Source of the DNA: Loripinus fragilis
Lineage: Eukaryota; Mollusca; Bivalvia; Lucinida; Lucinidae
Assembly (NCBI GenBank): GCA_964019695.1
Contig: OZ026516.1
Coordinates: 95,728,368 to 95,792,367 of the forward strand
DNA: 64,000 bases
Direction: 5' to 3'
Of this stretch, positions 1 to 13,570 are shown in pieces. The notes beneath the pieces are model-generated. The model did no database searches. It had not been told where the DNA came from and saw only the letters and a program-made list of their open reading frames with translations. Every line of letters begins with the position of its first letter. Positions within the stretch are counted from its first letter, which is position 1. Position numbers and translations under genes: made by a program.

Positions 1-865
1 GTACCAACCGTTCTTGAATTGGCGTATAAAATTTGGCACCAGTCTTCATCTACATCCCTTTTTTTTAGGGATTGGCTGTTCGCAATTGCGATTAGTGCCA
101 AACTGTCTTGAACTAGACTATAAAATTTGGCCTGTGTCTTCATCTACATCTCTTCTTTTTAGGGATTCGCTGTCAGCAAATGCGATTAGTACCAAACTGT
201 CTTGAACTAGCCTATATAAATTGGCATCAGCCTTCATAAACATGCTGTTAGGGTATGCGATTACATGTAGTACCAAACTTTCTTGAACTAGTCTTTCAAA
301 TTTGGCATGAGTCTTCACCTACATCTCTTCTTTTTTAGGGGTTCGCTGTTTGCATATGCGATTAGTATTAAACTTTCTTGAACAAGTCCATAAAATTTGG
401 CACATCCCATCATTTTAGTTTAATTAGCAAAGGCTCTGGCGACACTGCACTAAAGTGCAGCCTTACGGGATCATTCGCTGCTCCCTTTTATGATATGTTT
501 CATGAACATGCCCTAAAAATTGGGCCTGAGCCTTTATCTAAATCCCCTCTTATTTAGGGATTCGCTGTTCACATATGCGATAAGTACCAAACTTTGTTGA
601 ACTGGCCTAGGAAATTTGGCCTAAGCCTTCATCTACATCCATTCTTTTTAGAATGATTTGCAAAGGCACTGGCGAGACTGCGCGAATGTACTGTCTCGCC
701 TGATCCTTCGCTGCTTGCATATGCCACTAATACCAAACTTTTTGAACTGGCCTATAAAATTTGGCTGAGCCTTCATCTACATCCCATCTTTTTTGTGCGA
801 TTTTCAAAGGCTCTGGCGAGACTGCGCAAATGTGTGGTTTCGTCTGATCCTTTTTTCTGCTCGAT

Positions 866-1147
866 TTAGTGATAAGTATCAAACTCTGATGAACTGACCC
901 ATTGATGATCACGAAGTATCACAATTACATACTTCAGACCAATCCATGGCACCGTGAGGAACAGCCACAGAACACTAATAGTAGAAAGACGGTAAAGTAA
1001 GGCATCATGCTCTCTCTTCCTCGCCGAGATGATTGCAAAAACGAGAAAGAACACTAAGTAATGAATAGCGAAACGAGGACCAAGCACTAAGCCCCTACAA
1101 ACCAATGGGAGGAACATTAAAGAATGAATCAACAACAACAGAACCAC
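866..1147 (-). other. Hydrophobic 93-codon open frame, unit 1
   Basis: A minus-strand frame with two or three hydrophobic stretches (around residues 2-20, 26-40 and 53-77) separated by a basic SARKREHD segment. It loosely resembles TM5-loop-TM6 of a seven-helix receptor, but no diagnostic motif was found. It fills a non-monomer block, so it may be a captured exon. In this unit the first codon is GTG; ATG appears only in units 3-9. I do not call it a gene: differences between units are mostly amino-acid changing, as expected without selection. Confidence 0.3.
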
Positions 1148-1785
1148 TGCCTTAGAAGGAACAAAGTTGGGCCTGAACCTTCATCTACATTGCTTCCTTT
1201 TTTCAGTTCAAGCAGCAAAGGCTGTGATCATACTCTGCGAATGTGTAGGCTCATCTGGGCATTCGCTGCTCGCATATGCGATAATAAAAACTCTCACGAG
1301 CTGGCCCTTAAAATTTGGCCTGAACCTTCATCTACATATATTTTTGGGGCGTGTGATAAGTTCAGCGACTGCTGATAACAGATTCAATCAGTTTAGACCC
1401 AGATCAGGATCGACAGAAAAATAATAATTTTGAAAAAAGCCAACAGACGCCAAAAAACATGAAAATTGCACAGAATGCAAAGGGTTACAAATGTAAAGAA
1501 AGGTTTGACGCACATACGATAAGTGCGATTTGACGGCGAGCAGTCAAGTGCTCTGGCGAGATGGCAACCCTGCTCAGGATTGCATTGGCCTTACTTTTGG
1601 TCACTTATGCAATTAGTACATTATTCTCATGTGTAGGTGTGTTACTGATGTGTAGCATGTGAAGACTCAAATGAGTTTAACCTTTCGCGCATTTTCACGA
1701 ACGCTTTTGCAATTCAAAAGGTGATTCAAAAATTTAGATATTGTTTCAATGTGTTATCATTTCAAATAAAAATGTAAAAAAAATA

Positions 1786-1880
1786 TGGGCTATCAGGAGT
1801 TGGTGGGATTCGAACTCACAGCTGCAGTTCTTTGCAGGCTTTGGAGAAAGTCTATTTAACCCCTGAGCTATCTGGGCCTA
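1786..1880 (-). ncRNA. tRNA-like Pol III cassette, unit 1
   Basis: On the minus strand the sequence starts GGCCCAGATAGCTCAGGGG, contains an A-box-like TAGCTCAGGGG and, 43 nt later, a B-box-like AGTTCGAATCC; each misses its consensus by one base. Immediately downstream is a T8 run that could stop Pol III. A CTGCA/TGCAG hairpin sits between the boxes. The 5' and 3' ends do not form a convincing acceptor stem, so this is a tRNA-like or SINE-head element rather than a normal tRNA. Confidence 0.55.
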
Positions 1881-2279
1881 TTAATGTAAAGGATTAACAT
1901 TTCTTGAAGTAAGTCATTGTGTAGATTTGTTGTTTACAGGGACATCACTCTTGATGTTTAAGCAATTAATCCATAATTTGGCAAAAACAAAGCAATAAAA
2001 CCATTTGGCCCAAAGAAATTTCACAATATTGAAGTTTCATACTGTATTTCATTTCTGTCTACAAATTAATGAAGCAAACATAGTAGAACGCTGTATTCAT
2101 TATGTCAATAACAAACACTATCGCCACAATTTAATATTTCTGGCATACATAAATTTCACTAAATTCGAAAATCTCATTAGGTATTGTTGCTGTAGGCCAT
2201 GCCTTACGAGCCTTTTCCCTGTGAAGGCTCGTCAACAAGCGGATCCTCCGAGGGAGGATTCGCAAAGATAGCTCCCTCT

Positions 2280-2445
2280 TTTTTCTTTTTTTTCTCCTGG
2301 TCCATTTTTGGTCTTTTTTTTCTTTTTTTTTTTTTTTGGGGGGGGGGGAATGGGGTGGGTCTTTTTTGTTGTTGGTTTTTTGGTTTTTGTTTTTTTTGTT
2401 TTTTTTTTTGTTTTTTTGGGGGGGGGGGTTGGGGGTAGTGGTACT
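2280..2445 (+). repeat. Poly-T / poly-G tract, unit 1
   Basis: T-rich runs broken by C, then G runs of about 9-12, with further GGGG, GGG and GGGGG blocks within short spacing, which meets a simple G-quadruplex pattern. Every unit has a version of this tract, different in length each time. Confidence 0.9.
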
Positions 2446-5294
2446 CCCTGGGTGGTTACATGTGCCACTTCATGGTTACTACCAGATAATACTGGTAGTT
2501 TATGGGAGATTAGTAATTTTGGGAGAGGGTACAAACCATCATTACTCTTTTCTATAGCAAAAATGAAGACACAATGTGGCTTCAACTTTGATATTAACAT
2601 TTACAATTTCATGATTGACAGCTTAAAGCTTAATAGTGCTTCATACGAAACTGGTACGTTTCTATAATGCTAACTTAAAAATACATTAAATAGTTTAAGA
2701 CCCACGTGATATACGATACACGCCTCTTTAGTAAAGTGCAAAATACAGACAATAATCCTTTATTTCAAATGAGTCTTTTCTTCATGTTTTGATAATAAAA
2801 GGTCATAATATAAAGCGGTCAACAAGGTTCCTTGTTGTGACCATATGAATTAGTACGCTGCATTTCAACATAGTACATATCTTCTTGCAGACTATATAGG
2901 ACAGCGTGTCCGGTGCCTGATTGCAAATGGCAAACAGCAAATGCTCTGACACGCCTGTGCATCAATGAAGTAGAATCAGAATGCCCATATTTAACCCTAT
3001 CAAAGTATTAATATTGCTTGATAGAAACAGCAATGATGGAAGGACGTCCATGTATCGTTATTTTGGCGTCTTTCGCTGCATCGATGTCAATTTTGACTGG
3101 AATGAAGATTGCTACTGCTGGGGAGTTTGGCACATACATTTTGTAAATGGAAATTCCTATTTTGGTAGCCCACGAAAATAGTACCTTTCAACATTTTGAA
3201 ATTCACCGTTACTGTGCACTCTATTCGATAAATGAGTGCTCTATTGGATTTTAAACTTGCATAGGAATATGCATTGATGCATGTTTGTCATGTTGTTAAA
3301 AGCAGCTTCTTCTTTGTGTGGACTATTTTGTCACAGTAAATAGCGGCGACTACCATGGTAACGTATGACGCTGGTCTGATTACCTTTTACCTTTGTGCAT
3401 GTGAAGAAACCAAGGTCGTCAAGGCAGGTTTTTTTTCACTTTTGTCTAAGGTGGATAACCAATATTCTCACTCACAGGAAGATAGTAATTCAAACATTAT
3501 CTGGCAAGACTGTACAAATGTGCATGCTCGCCTGGTCTTTTGCTGCTCGAATATGCGATACATGTATATGCAAGTACCTAAATCACATAAGTGGTATAAA
3601 CAATTTGGCCTAAGCCTTCATATATATCCCTTCTTTTAGTGCAATCAGCGAAGGCTCTGGCGGGACTGTGCAAATGTGCATGCTCGCCTGGTCTTTTGCT
3701 GCTCGCATATGCGATAAGTACCTAAATCACATAACTGGTATAAACAATTTGGCCTGAGCCTTCATTTTCATCCCTTCTTTTTATCGCAATCAGCGAAGGC
3801 TCTGGCGAGACTGCGCAAATGTGCAGCCTCGGCAGATCACTCGCTGCTTGCATATGTGATATTTTTTATGAACTGGTCCTAAAATTTTAGCCTGAGCCTT
3901 CATCCACATCCTTTATTTTTTAGGGATTCGCTGTTCGCATAAGCGACAAGTACCAAACTTTCTTGAACTGGCCTATACAATTTGGCCTAAGCCTTCATCT
4001 ACATCCCTTTTTAGTGTGATTTCCAAACGCTCTGGTGAGACTGTGCGAATGTGCAGGCTGGCCTGATCATTCGCTGCTCGAATATGCAAAAAGTACCTAG
4101 ATCACATAACTGGTATAAACAATTTGTTTCTAGTGCTATCAGCGAAGGCTCTGGCGAGACCATGCAAATGTGCAGGCTCTCCTGGTCTTTCACTGCCCGC
4201 ATATGCGATAAGTACATAAATCGCAAAAATAAATAGCCTGAGTCTTCATTTACATCCCTTCTTTTAAGTGCTATCAGCGAAGGCTATGGCGAGACTGCGC
4301 AAATGTGCAGCCTCGCCAGATCATTCGCTGCTCGCATATGTGATTTTTTCATGAACTGGTCCATAAATTTGAGCCTGAGCCTTCATCCACATCCCTTCAT
4401 TTTAATGTATTCGCTGTTTGCATCTGCGATTGGTAACAACCGTTCTTGAGTTGGCGTATAAAATTTGGCAGCAGTCTTCATCTACATCCCTTTGTTTAGG
4501 GATTGGCTGTTCGCAATTGCGATTAGTGCCAAACTGTCTGGAACTAGTCTATAAAATTTGGCCTGTGTCTTCATCTACATCTCTTCTTTTTAGGGATTCG
4601 CTGTCAGCAAATGCGATTAGTACCAAATTGTCTTGAACTAGCCTATATAAATTGGCATCAGCCTTCATAAACATGCTGTTAGGGTATGCGATTACATGTA
4701 GTACCAAACTTTCTTGAACTAGTCTTTCAAATTTGGCATGAGCCTTCACCTACATCTCTTCTTTTTTAGGGGTTCGCTGTTCGCATATGCGATTAGTATT
4801 AAACTTTCTTGAACTAGACCATAAAATTTAGCACATCCCATCATTTTAGTGTAATTAGCAAAGGCTCTGGCGACACTGCCCTAAAGTGCAGCCTTAAGGG
4901 ATCATTCGCTGCTCCCTTTTATGGTATGTTTCATGAATATGCCCTAAAAATTGGGCCTGAGCCTTCATCTAAATCCCTTCTTATTTAGGGATTCGCTGTT
5001 CACATATGCGATAAGTACCAAACTTTCTTGAACTGGCCTAGGAAATTTGGCCTAAGCCTTCATCTACATCCATTCTTTTTAGAATGATTTGCAAAGGCAC
5101 TGGCGAGACTGCGCGAATGTGCTGTCTCGCCTGATCCTTCGCTGCTCCCATATGCCACTAATACCAAACTTTTTTGAACTGGCCTATAAATTTGGCTGAG
5201 CCTTCATCTACATCCCAGCTTTTTTGTGCAATTTTCAAAGGCTCTGGCGAGACTGCGCAAATGTGCGGTTTCGTCTGATCCTTTTTTCTGCTTG

Positions 5295-5577
5295 ATTTAG
5301 TGATGAGTATCAAACTCTGATGAACTGACCCATTGATGATCACGAAGTATCACAGTTACATACTTCAGACCAATCCATGGCACCGTGAGGAACAGCCACA
5401 GAACACTAATAGTAGAAAGACAGTAAAGTAAGGCATCATGCTCTCTCTTCCTCGCAAGATGATTGCAAAAACGAGAAAGAACACTAAGTAATGAATAGCG
5501 AAACGAGGACCAAGCACTAAGCCCCTACAAACCAATGGGAGGAACATTAAAGAATGAATCAACAACAACAGAACCAC
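5295..5577 (-). pseudogene. Hydrophobic frame, unit 2, frameshifted
   Basis: Same block as in unit 1, but one base is missing near 5,455 ('ctcgcaagatg' against 'ctcgccgagatg'), breaking the frame inside the basic segment. An R-to-C change is also present. Confidence 0.3.
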
Positions 5578-6222
5578 TGCCTTAGAAGGAACAAAGTTGG
5601 GCCTGAACCTTCATCTACTTTGCTTCCTTTTTTCAGTTCAAGCAGCAAAGGCTGTGATTATACTCTGCGAATGTGTAGGCTCATCTGGGCATTCGCTGCT
5701 TGCATATGCGATAATACAAAACTCTCACAAACTGGCCCTTAAAATTTGGCCTGAGCCTTCATCTACATATATTTTTGGGGCGTGTGATAAGTTCAGCGAC
5801 TGCTGATAACAGATGCAATCAGTTTAGACCCAGATCAGGATCGACAGAAAAATAATAATTTTAAAAAAAGCCAGCAGATGCCAAAAAACATGAAAATTGC
5901 ACAGAATGCAAAGGGTTACAAATGTAAAGAAGGGTTTGACGCACATACAATAAGTGCGATTTGACGGCGAGCAGTCAAGTGCTCTGGCGAGATGGCAACC
6001 CTGCTCAGGATTGCATTGGCCTTACTTTTGGTCACTAATGCAATAAGTACATTATTTTCATGTGCAGGTGTGTTACTGATGTGTAGCATGTGAAGATTCA
6101 AATGAGTTTAATCTTTCGCACATTTTCACGAACGCTTTTGCAATTCAAAAGGTGATTCAAAAATTAGGATATTATTGTTTCAATGTGTTATCATTTCAAA
6201 TAAAAATGTAAAAAAAAAAATA

Positions 6223-6317
6223 TGGGCTATCAGGAGTTGGTGGGATTCGAACTCACAGCTGCAGTTCTTTGCAGGCTTTGGAGAAAGTCTATTTAACCCC
6301 TGAGCTATCTGGGCCTA
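6223..6317 (-). ncRNA. tRNA-like Pol III cassette, unit 2
   Basis: A and B boxes as in unit 1, followed by a long T run on the minus strand. Confidence 0.55.
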
Positions 6318-9300
6318 TTAATGTAAAGGATTAACATTTCTTTAAGTAAGTCATTGTGTAGATTTATGGTTTACAGGGACATCACTCTTGATGTTTAAGC
6401 AATTAATCCATAATTTAGCAAAAACAAAGCAATATAACCATTTGGCCCAAAGAAATTTCACAATATTGAAGTTTCATACTGTATTTCATTTCTGTCTACA
6501 AATTAATAAAGCAAACATAATAGAACGCTATATTCATTATGTCAATAACAAACACTATCGCCACAATTTAATATTTCTGGCATACATAAATTTCACTAAA
6601 TTCGAAAATCTCATTAAGTATTGTTGCTGTAGGCCACGCCTTACGAGCCTTTTCCCTGTGAAGGCTCGTCAACAAGCGGATCCTCCGAGGGGGGATTCGC
6701 AAAGATAGCTCCCTCTGTTTTTCCCTTTTATTTTCTCCCGGTCCATTTTTTTTTCTTTTTTCTTTTTTCTTTTTTTGGGGGATTGGGGTGGGTCTTTTTT
6801 TTTTGTTTTTGTTTTTGTTTTTTTGTTGTTGTTGTTTTTTTTTTTTTTTTGGGGGGGGGGGGGGTGGGGGTAGTGGTACTCCCTGGGTGGTTACATGTGC
6901 CACTTCATGGTTACTACCAGATAATACTGGTAGTTTATGGGAGATTAGTAATTGGGGGGAGGTTACAAACCATCATTACTCTTTTCTATAGCAAAAATGA
7001 AGACACCATGTGGCTTCAAACTTTGATATTAACATTTACAATTTCATGATTGACAGCTTTAAGTTTAATGGTGCTTCATACGAAACTGGTACGTTTCTAT
7101 AATGCTAACTTAAAAGATACATTAAATAGTTTAAGACCCACGATATATAAGATACACGCCTCTTTAGAAAGTGCAAAATACAGTCAATAATCCTTTATTT
7201 CAAATGAGTCTTTTCTTCATGTTTTGATAATAAAAGGTCATAATATAAAGCGGTCAACAAGGTTCCTTGTTGTGACCATATGAATTAGTACACTGCATTT
7301 CAACATAGTACATATCTTCTTGCAGACTATATAGGATAGCGTGTCTGGTGCCTGATTGCAAATGGCAAACAGCAAATGCTCTGACACGCCTGTGCATCAA
7401 TGAAGTAGAATCAGAATGCCCATATTTAACCCTATCAAAGTATTAATATTGCTTGATAGAAACAGCAATGATGGAAGAACGTCCATGTATCGTTATTTTG
7501 GCGTCTTTCGCTGCATCGATGTCAATTTTGACTGGAATGAATATTGCTACTGCTGGGGAGTTTAGCACATACATTTTGTAAATGGAAATCCCTATTTTGG
7601 TAGCCCACAAAAATAGTACCTTTCAACATTTTGAAATCCACCGTTACTGTGCCCTCTATTCGGTAAATGAGAGCTCTATTGGATTTTAAACTTGCATAGG
7701 AATATGCATTGATGCATGTTTGTCATGTTGTTAAAAGCAGCTTCTTCTTTGTGTGGACTTTTTTGTCACAGTAAATAGCGCCAACTACCATGGTAACGTA
7801 TGACGCTGGTCTGATTACCTTTAACTTTTGTGCATGTGAAGAAACCAAGGTCGTCAAGGCAGGTTTTTTTCACTTTTCTCTAAGGTGGATAACAAATATT
7901 CTCACTCACAGGAAGATAGTAATTCAAACATTATCTGGCAAGACTGTGCAAATGCGCATGCTCGCCTTGTCTTTTGCTGCTCGAATATGCGATACATGTA
8001 CATGTAAGTACCTAAATCACATAACTGGTATAAATAATTTGGCCTAAGCCTTCATCTATATCCCTTCTTTTAGTGCAATCAGCGAAGGCTCTGGCAAGAC
8101 TGTGCAAATGTGCATGCTCGCCTAGTCTTTCGCTGCTCGCATATGGGATAAGTACCTAAATCACATAACTGGTATAAACAATTTGGCCTGAGCCTTCATT
8201 TACATCCCTTCATTTTATCGCAATCAGCGAAGGCTCTGGCGAGACTGCGCAAATGTGCAGCCTCCTCAGATCACTCGCTGCTCGCATATGTGATATTTTT
8301 CATGAACTGGTTCTAAAATTCTAGCCTGAGCCTTCATCCACATCCCTTCTTTTTAGGGATTCGCTGTTCGCATAGGCGATTAGTACCAAACTTTCTTGAA
8401 CTGGCCTATACAATTTGGCCTAAGCCTTCATCTACACCCCTTCTTTTAGTGTGATTGGCAAAGGCTCTGGTGAGACTGTGAACCTGATCAATCGCTGCTC
8501 GAATATGTGAAAAGTTCCTAAATCACATAACTGGTATAAACAATTTGGCCAAAGCCTTCATTTATATCCCTTCTTTCTAGTGCAATCAGCGAAGGCTCTG
8601 GGGAGACCGTGCAAATGTGCAGGCTCGCCTGGTCTTTCACTGCTCGCATATGCGATAAGTACTTAAATCACAAAAATAAATGGCCTGAGCCTTCATTTAC
8701 ATGCCTTCTTTTAAGTGCTATCAGCGAAGGCTCTGGCGAGACTGCGCAAATGTGCAGCCTCGCCAGATCATTCGCTGCTCGCATATGTGATATTTTCATG
8801 AACTGGTCCATCAATTTAAGCCTGAGCCTTCATCCACATCCCTTCATTTTAATGTTTTCGCTGTTCGCATCTGCGATTGGTACCAACCGTTCTTGAATTG
8901 GCGTGTAAAATTTGGCACCAGTCTTCATCTACATCCCTTCTTTTCAGGGATTGGCTGTTAGCAATTGCGATTAGTGTCAAACTGTCTTGAACTAGTCTAT
9001 AAAATTTGGCCTGTGTCTTCATCTACATCTCTTCTTTTTAGGGATTTGCTGTCAGCAAATGCATTTAGTACAAAACTGTCTTGAACTAGCCTATATAAAT
9101 TGGCATCAGCCTTCATAAACATGCTGTTAGGGTATGCGATTACATGTAGTACCAAACTTTCTTGAACTAGTCTTTCAAATTTGGCATGAGTCTTCACCTA
9201 CATCTCTTCTTTTTTAGGGGTTCGCTGTTCGCATATGCGATTAGTATTAAACTTTCTTGAACTAGTCCATAAAATTTGGCACATCCCATCATTTTAGTGT

Positions 9301-9745
9301 AATTAGCAAAGGCTCTGGCGACACTGCCCTAAAGTGCAGCCTTACGGGATCATTTGCTGCTCCCTTTTATGATATGTTTCATGAACATGCCCTAAAAATT
9401 TGGCCTGAGCCTTCATCTAAATCCCTTCTTATTTAGGGATTCGCTGTTCACATATGCGATAAGTACCAAACTTTCTTGAACTGGCCTAGGAAATTTGGCC
9501 TAAGCCTTCATCTACATCAATTCTTTTTAGAATGATTTGCAAAGGCACTGGCGATACTGCGCGAATGTGCTGTCTCGCCTGATCCTTCGCTGCTCGCATA
9601 TGCCACTAATACCAAACTTTTTTGAACTGGCCTATAAAATTTGGCTGAGCCTTCATCTACATCCCATCTTTTTTGTGCGATTTTCAAAGGCTCTGGCGAG
9701 ACTGCGCAAATGTGCAGTTTTGTCTGATCCTTTTTTCTGCTCGAT

Positions 9746-10027
9746 TTAGTGATAAGTATCAAACTCTGATGAACTGACCCATTGATGATCACGAAGTATC
9801 ACAATTACATACTTCAGACCAATCCATGGCACCGTGGGGAACAGCCACAGAACACTAATAGTAGAAAGACGGTAAAGTAAGGCATCATGCTCTCTCTTCC
9901 TCGCCGAGATGATTGCAAAAACGAGAAAGAACACTAAGTAATGAATAGCGAAACGAGGACCAAACACTAAGCCCCTACAAACCAATGGGAGGAACATTAA
10001 AGAATGAATCAACAACAACAGAACCAT
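9746..10027 (-). other. Hydrophobic frame, unit 3
   Basis: Open, with ATG. Carries L-to-F in the first third and L-to-P before TVPW; the L-to-P recurs only in unit 7. Confidence 0.3.
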
Positions 10028-10670
10028 TGCCTTAGAAGGAACAAAGTTGGGCCTGAACCTTCATCTACATTGCTTCCTTTTTTCAGTTCAAGCAGCAAAG
10101 GCTGTGATTATACTCTGCGAATGTGTAGGTTCATCTAGGCATTCGCTGATCGCATATGCGATAATACAAAACTCTCACGAACTGGCCCTTAAAATTTGGC
10201 CTGAGCCTTCATCTACATATATTTTTGGGGCGTGTGATAAGTTCAGCGACTGCTGATAACAGATGCAATCAGTTTAGACCCAGATCAGGATCGACAGAAA
10301 AATAATAATTTTGAAAAAAGCCAGCAGACGCCAAAAAACATGAAAATTGCAAAGAATGCAAAGGGTTACAAATGTAAAGAAGGGTTTGACGCACATACGA
10401 TAAGTGCGATTTGACGGCGAGCAGTCAAGTGCTCTGGCGAGATGGCAACCCTGCTCAGGATTGCATTGGCCTTACTTTTGGTCACTAATGCAATAAGTAC
10501 ATTATTCTCATGTGCAGGTGTGTTACTGATGTGTAGCATGTGAAGACTCAAATGAGTTTAACCTTTCGCGCATTTTCACGAACACTTTTGCAATTCAAAA
10601 GGTGATTCAAAAATTAGGATATTATTTTTTCAATGTGTTATCATTTCAAATAAAAATGTAAAATAAAATA

Positions 10671-10765
10671 TGGGCTATCAGGAGTTGGTGGGATTCGAAC
10701 TCACAGCTGCAGTTCTTTGCAGGCTTTGGAGAAAGTCTATTTAACCCCTGAGCTATCTGGGCCTA
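10671..10765 (-). ncRNA. tRNA-like Pol III cassette, unit 3
   Basis: Boxes intact. The downstream T run is split by an A into two T4 stretches, still above the usual Pol III minimum. Confidence 0.55.
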
Positions 10766-11090
10766 TTAAAGTAAAGGATTAACAATTCTTTAAGTAAGTC
10801 ATTGTGTAGATTTGTTGTTTACAGGGACATCACTCTTGATGTTTAAGCAATTAATCCATAATTTAGCAAAAACAAAGCAATATAACCATTTGGCCCAAAG
10901 AAATTTCACAATATTTAAGTTTTATACTGTATTTCATTTCTGTCTACAAATTAATAAAGCAAACATAATAGAACACTATATACATTTTGTCAATAACAAA
11001 CACTATCGCCACAATTTAATATTTCTGACATACATAAATTTCACTAAATTCGAAAATCTCATTAAGTATTGTTGCTGTAGGCCACGCCTT

Positions 11091-11148
11091 ACGAGCCTTT
11101 TCCCTGTGAAGGCTCGTCAACAAGCGGATCCTCCGAGGGAGGATTCGC
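11091..11148 (+). other. Double hairpin before the T/G tract (unit 3 example)
   Basis: First hairpin: ACGAGCCTT at 11,091-11,099 pairs perfectly with AAGGCTCGT at 11,109-11,117 around a 9-nt loop. Second: GCGGATCCTCC at 11,124-11,134 pairs with GGAGGATTCGC at 11,138-11,148 around GAG, with one wobble pair. The pair is present in the units, including unit 10, with small changes (unit 2 and unit 10). Confidence 0.75.
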
Positions 11149-11355
11149 AAAGATAGCTCCCTCTTTTTTTTCTTTTTTTCTCCTGGTCCATTTTTGGTCT
11201 TTTTTTCTTTTTTCTTTTTTCTATTTTTTGGGGGATAGGGGTGGGTCTTTTTTTTTTTGGGGGGGGGGGTGGGGTTAGTGGTACTCCCTGGGTGGTTACA
11301 AGTGCCACTTCATAGTTACTACCAGATAATACTGGTAGTTTATGGGAGAATTAGT

Positions 11356-12015
11356 AATTTTGGGGGAGGGTACAAACCATCATTACTCTTTTCTTTAGCA
11401 AAAATGAAGACACCATGTGGCTTCAAACTTTGATTTTAACATTTACAATTTCATGATTGACAGCTTTAAACTTAATAGTGCTTCATACTAAACTGGTACG
11501 TTTCTATAAAGCTAACTTAAAAGATACATTAAATAGTTTAAGACCCACGTGATATACGATACACGCCTCTTAAGAAATTTTGGGGGAGGGTACAAACCAT
11601 CATTACTCTTTTCTTTAGCAAAAATGAAGACACCATGTGGCTTCAAACTTTGATATTAACATTTACAATTTCATGATTGACAGCTTTAAGTTAATAGTGC
11701 TTCATACTAAACTGGTACGTTTCTATAATGCTAACTTAAAAGATACATTAAATAGTTTAAGACTCACGTGATATACGATACACGCCTCTTTAGAAATTTT
11801 GGGGGAGGGTACAAACCATCATTATTCTTTTCTTTAGCAAAAATGAAGACACCATGTGGCTTCAAACTTTGATATTAACATTTACAAGTTCATGATTGAC
11901 AGCTTAAAGCTTAATAGTGCTTCATACTAAACTGGTACGTTTCTATAATGCTAACTTAAGAGATACATTTAATAGTTTAAGACCCACGTGATATACGATA
12001 CACGCCTCTTTAGAA
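11356..12015 (+). repeat. Three tandem 220-bp modules, unit 3
   Basis: Modules start at 'aattttgggggagggtac' near 11,356, 11,576 and 11,796, each ending 'acgcctctt(t)a'. Within a unit the three differ by small diagnostic changes; the third has 'cattattc' and 'gagatacattt'. Confidence 0.9.
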
Positions 12016-13570
12016 AAGTGCAAAATACAGACAATAATCCTTTATTTCAAATGAGTCTTTTCTTTATGTTTTGATAATAAAAGGTCATAATATAAAACGG
12101 TCAACAAGGTTCCTTGTTGCGACCATATGAATTAGTACACTGCATTTCAACATAGTACATATCTTCTTGCAGACTATATAGGACAGTGTGTCCGGTGCCT
12201 GATTGCAAATGGCAAACAGCAAATGCTCTGACACGCCTGTGCATCAATGAAGTAGAATCAGAATGCCCATATTTAACCCTATCAAAGTATTAATATCGCT
12301 TGATAGAAACAGCAATGATGGAAGAACGTCCATGTATCGTTATTTCGGCGTCTTTCGCTACATCGATGTCAATTTTGACTGGAATGAATATTGCTACTGC
12401 TGGGGAGTTTGGCACATACATTTTGTAAATGGAAATTCCTATTTTGGTAGCCCACGAAAATAGTACCTTTCAACATTTTGAAATTCACCGTTACTGTGCC
12501 CTCTATTCGGTAAATGAGTGCTCTATTGGATTTTAAACTTGCATAGGAATATGCATTGATGCATGTTTGTCATATTGTTAAAAGCAGCTTCTTCTTGGTG
12601 TGGACTATTTTGTCACTGTAAATAGCGCCAACTACCATGGTAACGTATGACGCTGGTCTGATTACCTTTAACTTTTGTGCATGTGAAGAAACCAAGGTCG
12701 TCAAGGCAGGTTTTTTTTCACTTTTCTCTAAGGTGGATAACAAATATTCTCACTCACAGGAAGATAGTAATTCAAACATTATCTGGCAAGACTGTGCAAA
12801 TGTGCATGCTCGCCTGGTCTTTTGCTGCTCGAATATGCGATACATGTACATGTAAGTACCTAAATCACATAACTGGTATAAACAATTTGGCCTAAGCCTT
12901 CATCTATATCCCTTCTTTTAGTGCAATCAGCGAAGGCTCTGGCGAGACTGTGCAAATGTGCACGCTCGCCTAGTCTTTCGCTGCTCGCATATGGGATAAG
13001 AACCTAAATCACATAACTGGAATAATCAATTTGGCCTGAGCCTTCATTTACATCCCTTCTTTTTATCACAATCAGCGAAGGCTCTGGCGAGACTGCGCAA
13101 ATAAGAAGCCTCGTCAGATCACTCGCTGCTCACATATGTAATATTTTTCATGAACTGGTTCTAAAATTTTAGCCTGAGCCTTCATCCACATCCCTTCTTT
13201 TTAGGGATTCGTTGTTCGCATAGGCGATTAGTACCAAACTTTCTTGAACTGGCCTATACAATATGGCCTTAGCCTTCATCTACACCCCTTCTTTTAGTGT
13301 GATTAGCAAAGGCTCTGGCGAGACTGTGAACCTGATCAATTGCTGCTCGAATATGCGAAAAGTACCTAAATCACATAACTTGTATAAACAATTTGGCCAA
13401 AGCCTTCATCTATATCCCTTCTTTCTAGTGCAATCAGCGAAGGCTCTGGCGAGACCGTGCAAATGTGCAGGCTCGCCTGGTCTTTCACTGCCCGCATATG
13501 CGATAAGTACATAAATCACAAAAATAAATGACATGAGCCTTCATTTACATCCCTTCTTTTAAGTGCTATC

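Larger units (their letters stand above)
1..4431 (+). repeat. Macrosatellite unit 1 (older form)
   Basis: The window opens inside the array; this point is used as the unit phase because the same 'gtaccaaccgttcttgaa' motif recurs at the start of every unit. Order: short and long monomers (1-895), unique block with hydrophobic frame (896-1150), monomers (1151-1345), unique block, tRNA-like cassette (1786-1880), AT-rich block, two hairpins (about 2205-2265), T/G tract (2280-2445), a single 220-bp module, exon-like block (about 2900-3180), monomers (3490-4431). It has the long three-monomer start and a GTG where inner units have ATG in the hydrophobic frame. Confidence 0.95.
4432..8879 (+). repeat. 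Macrosatellite unit 2 (older form)
   Basis: Same layout as unit 1, with one 220-bp module. The hydrophobic frame carries a one-base deletion near 5,455. The T/G tract (6735-6875) has gained GTT-type interruptions. With unit 1 it shares 'ctcatctgggc' near 5,685, which changes to 'ttcatctaggc' in units 3-9. Confidence 0.95.

Noticed and set aside
1786..1880. Functional tRNA gene
   Set aside because: A and B boxes are present, but acceptor ends do not pair and no clean anticodon loop forms, so it is called tRNA-like only.
2199..2667. Open frames rich in F/G or K/P over the T/G tract in each unit
   Set aside because: They are translations of homopolymers, differ in every unit and have no family signal.
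2981..3181. 66-residue plus-strand frame (MPIFNPIK...) repeated in almost every unit
   Set aside because: It overlaps the exon-like block in another frame. Its conservation follows unit homogenisation, and it shows no domain.
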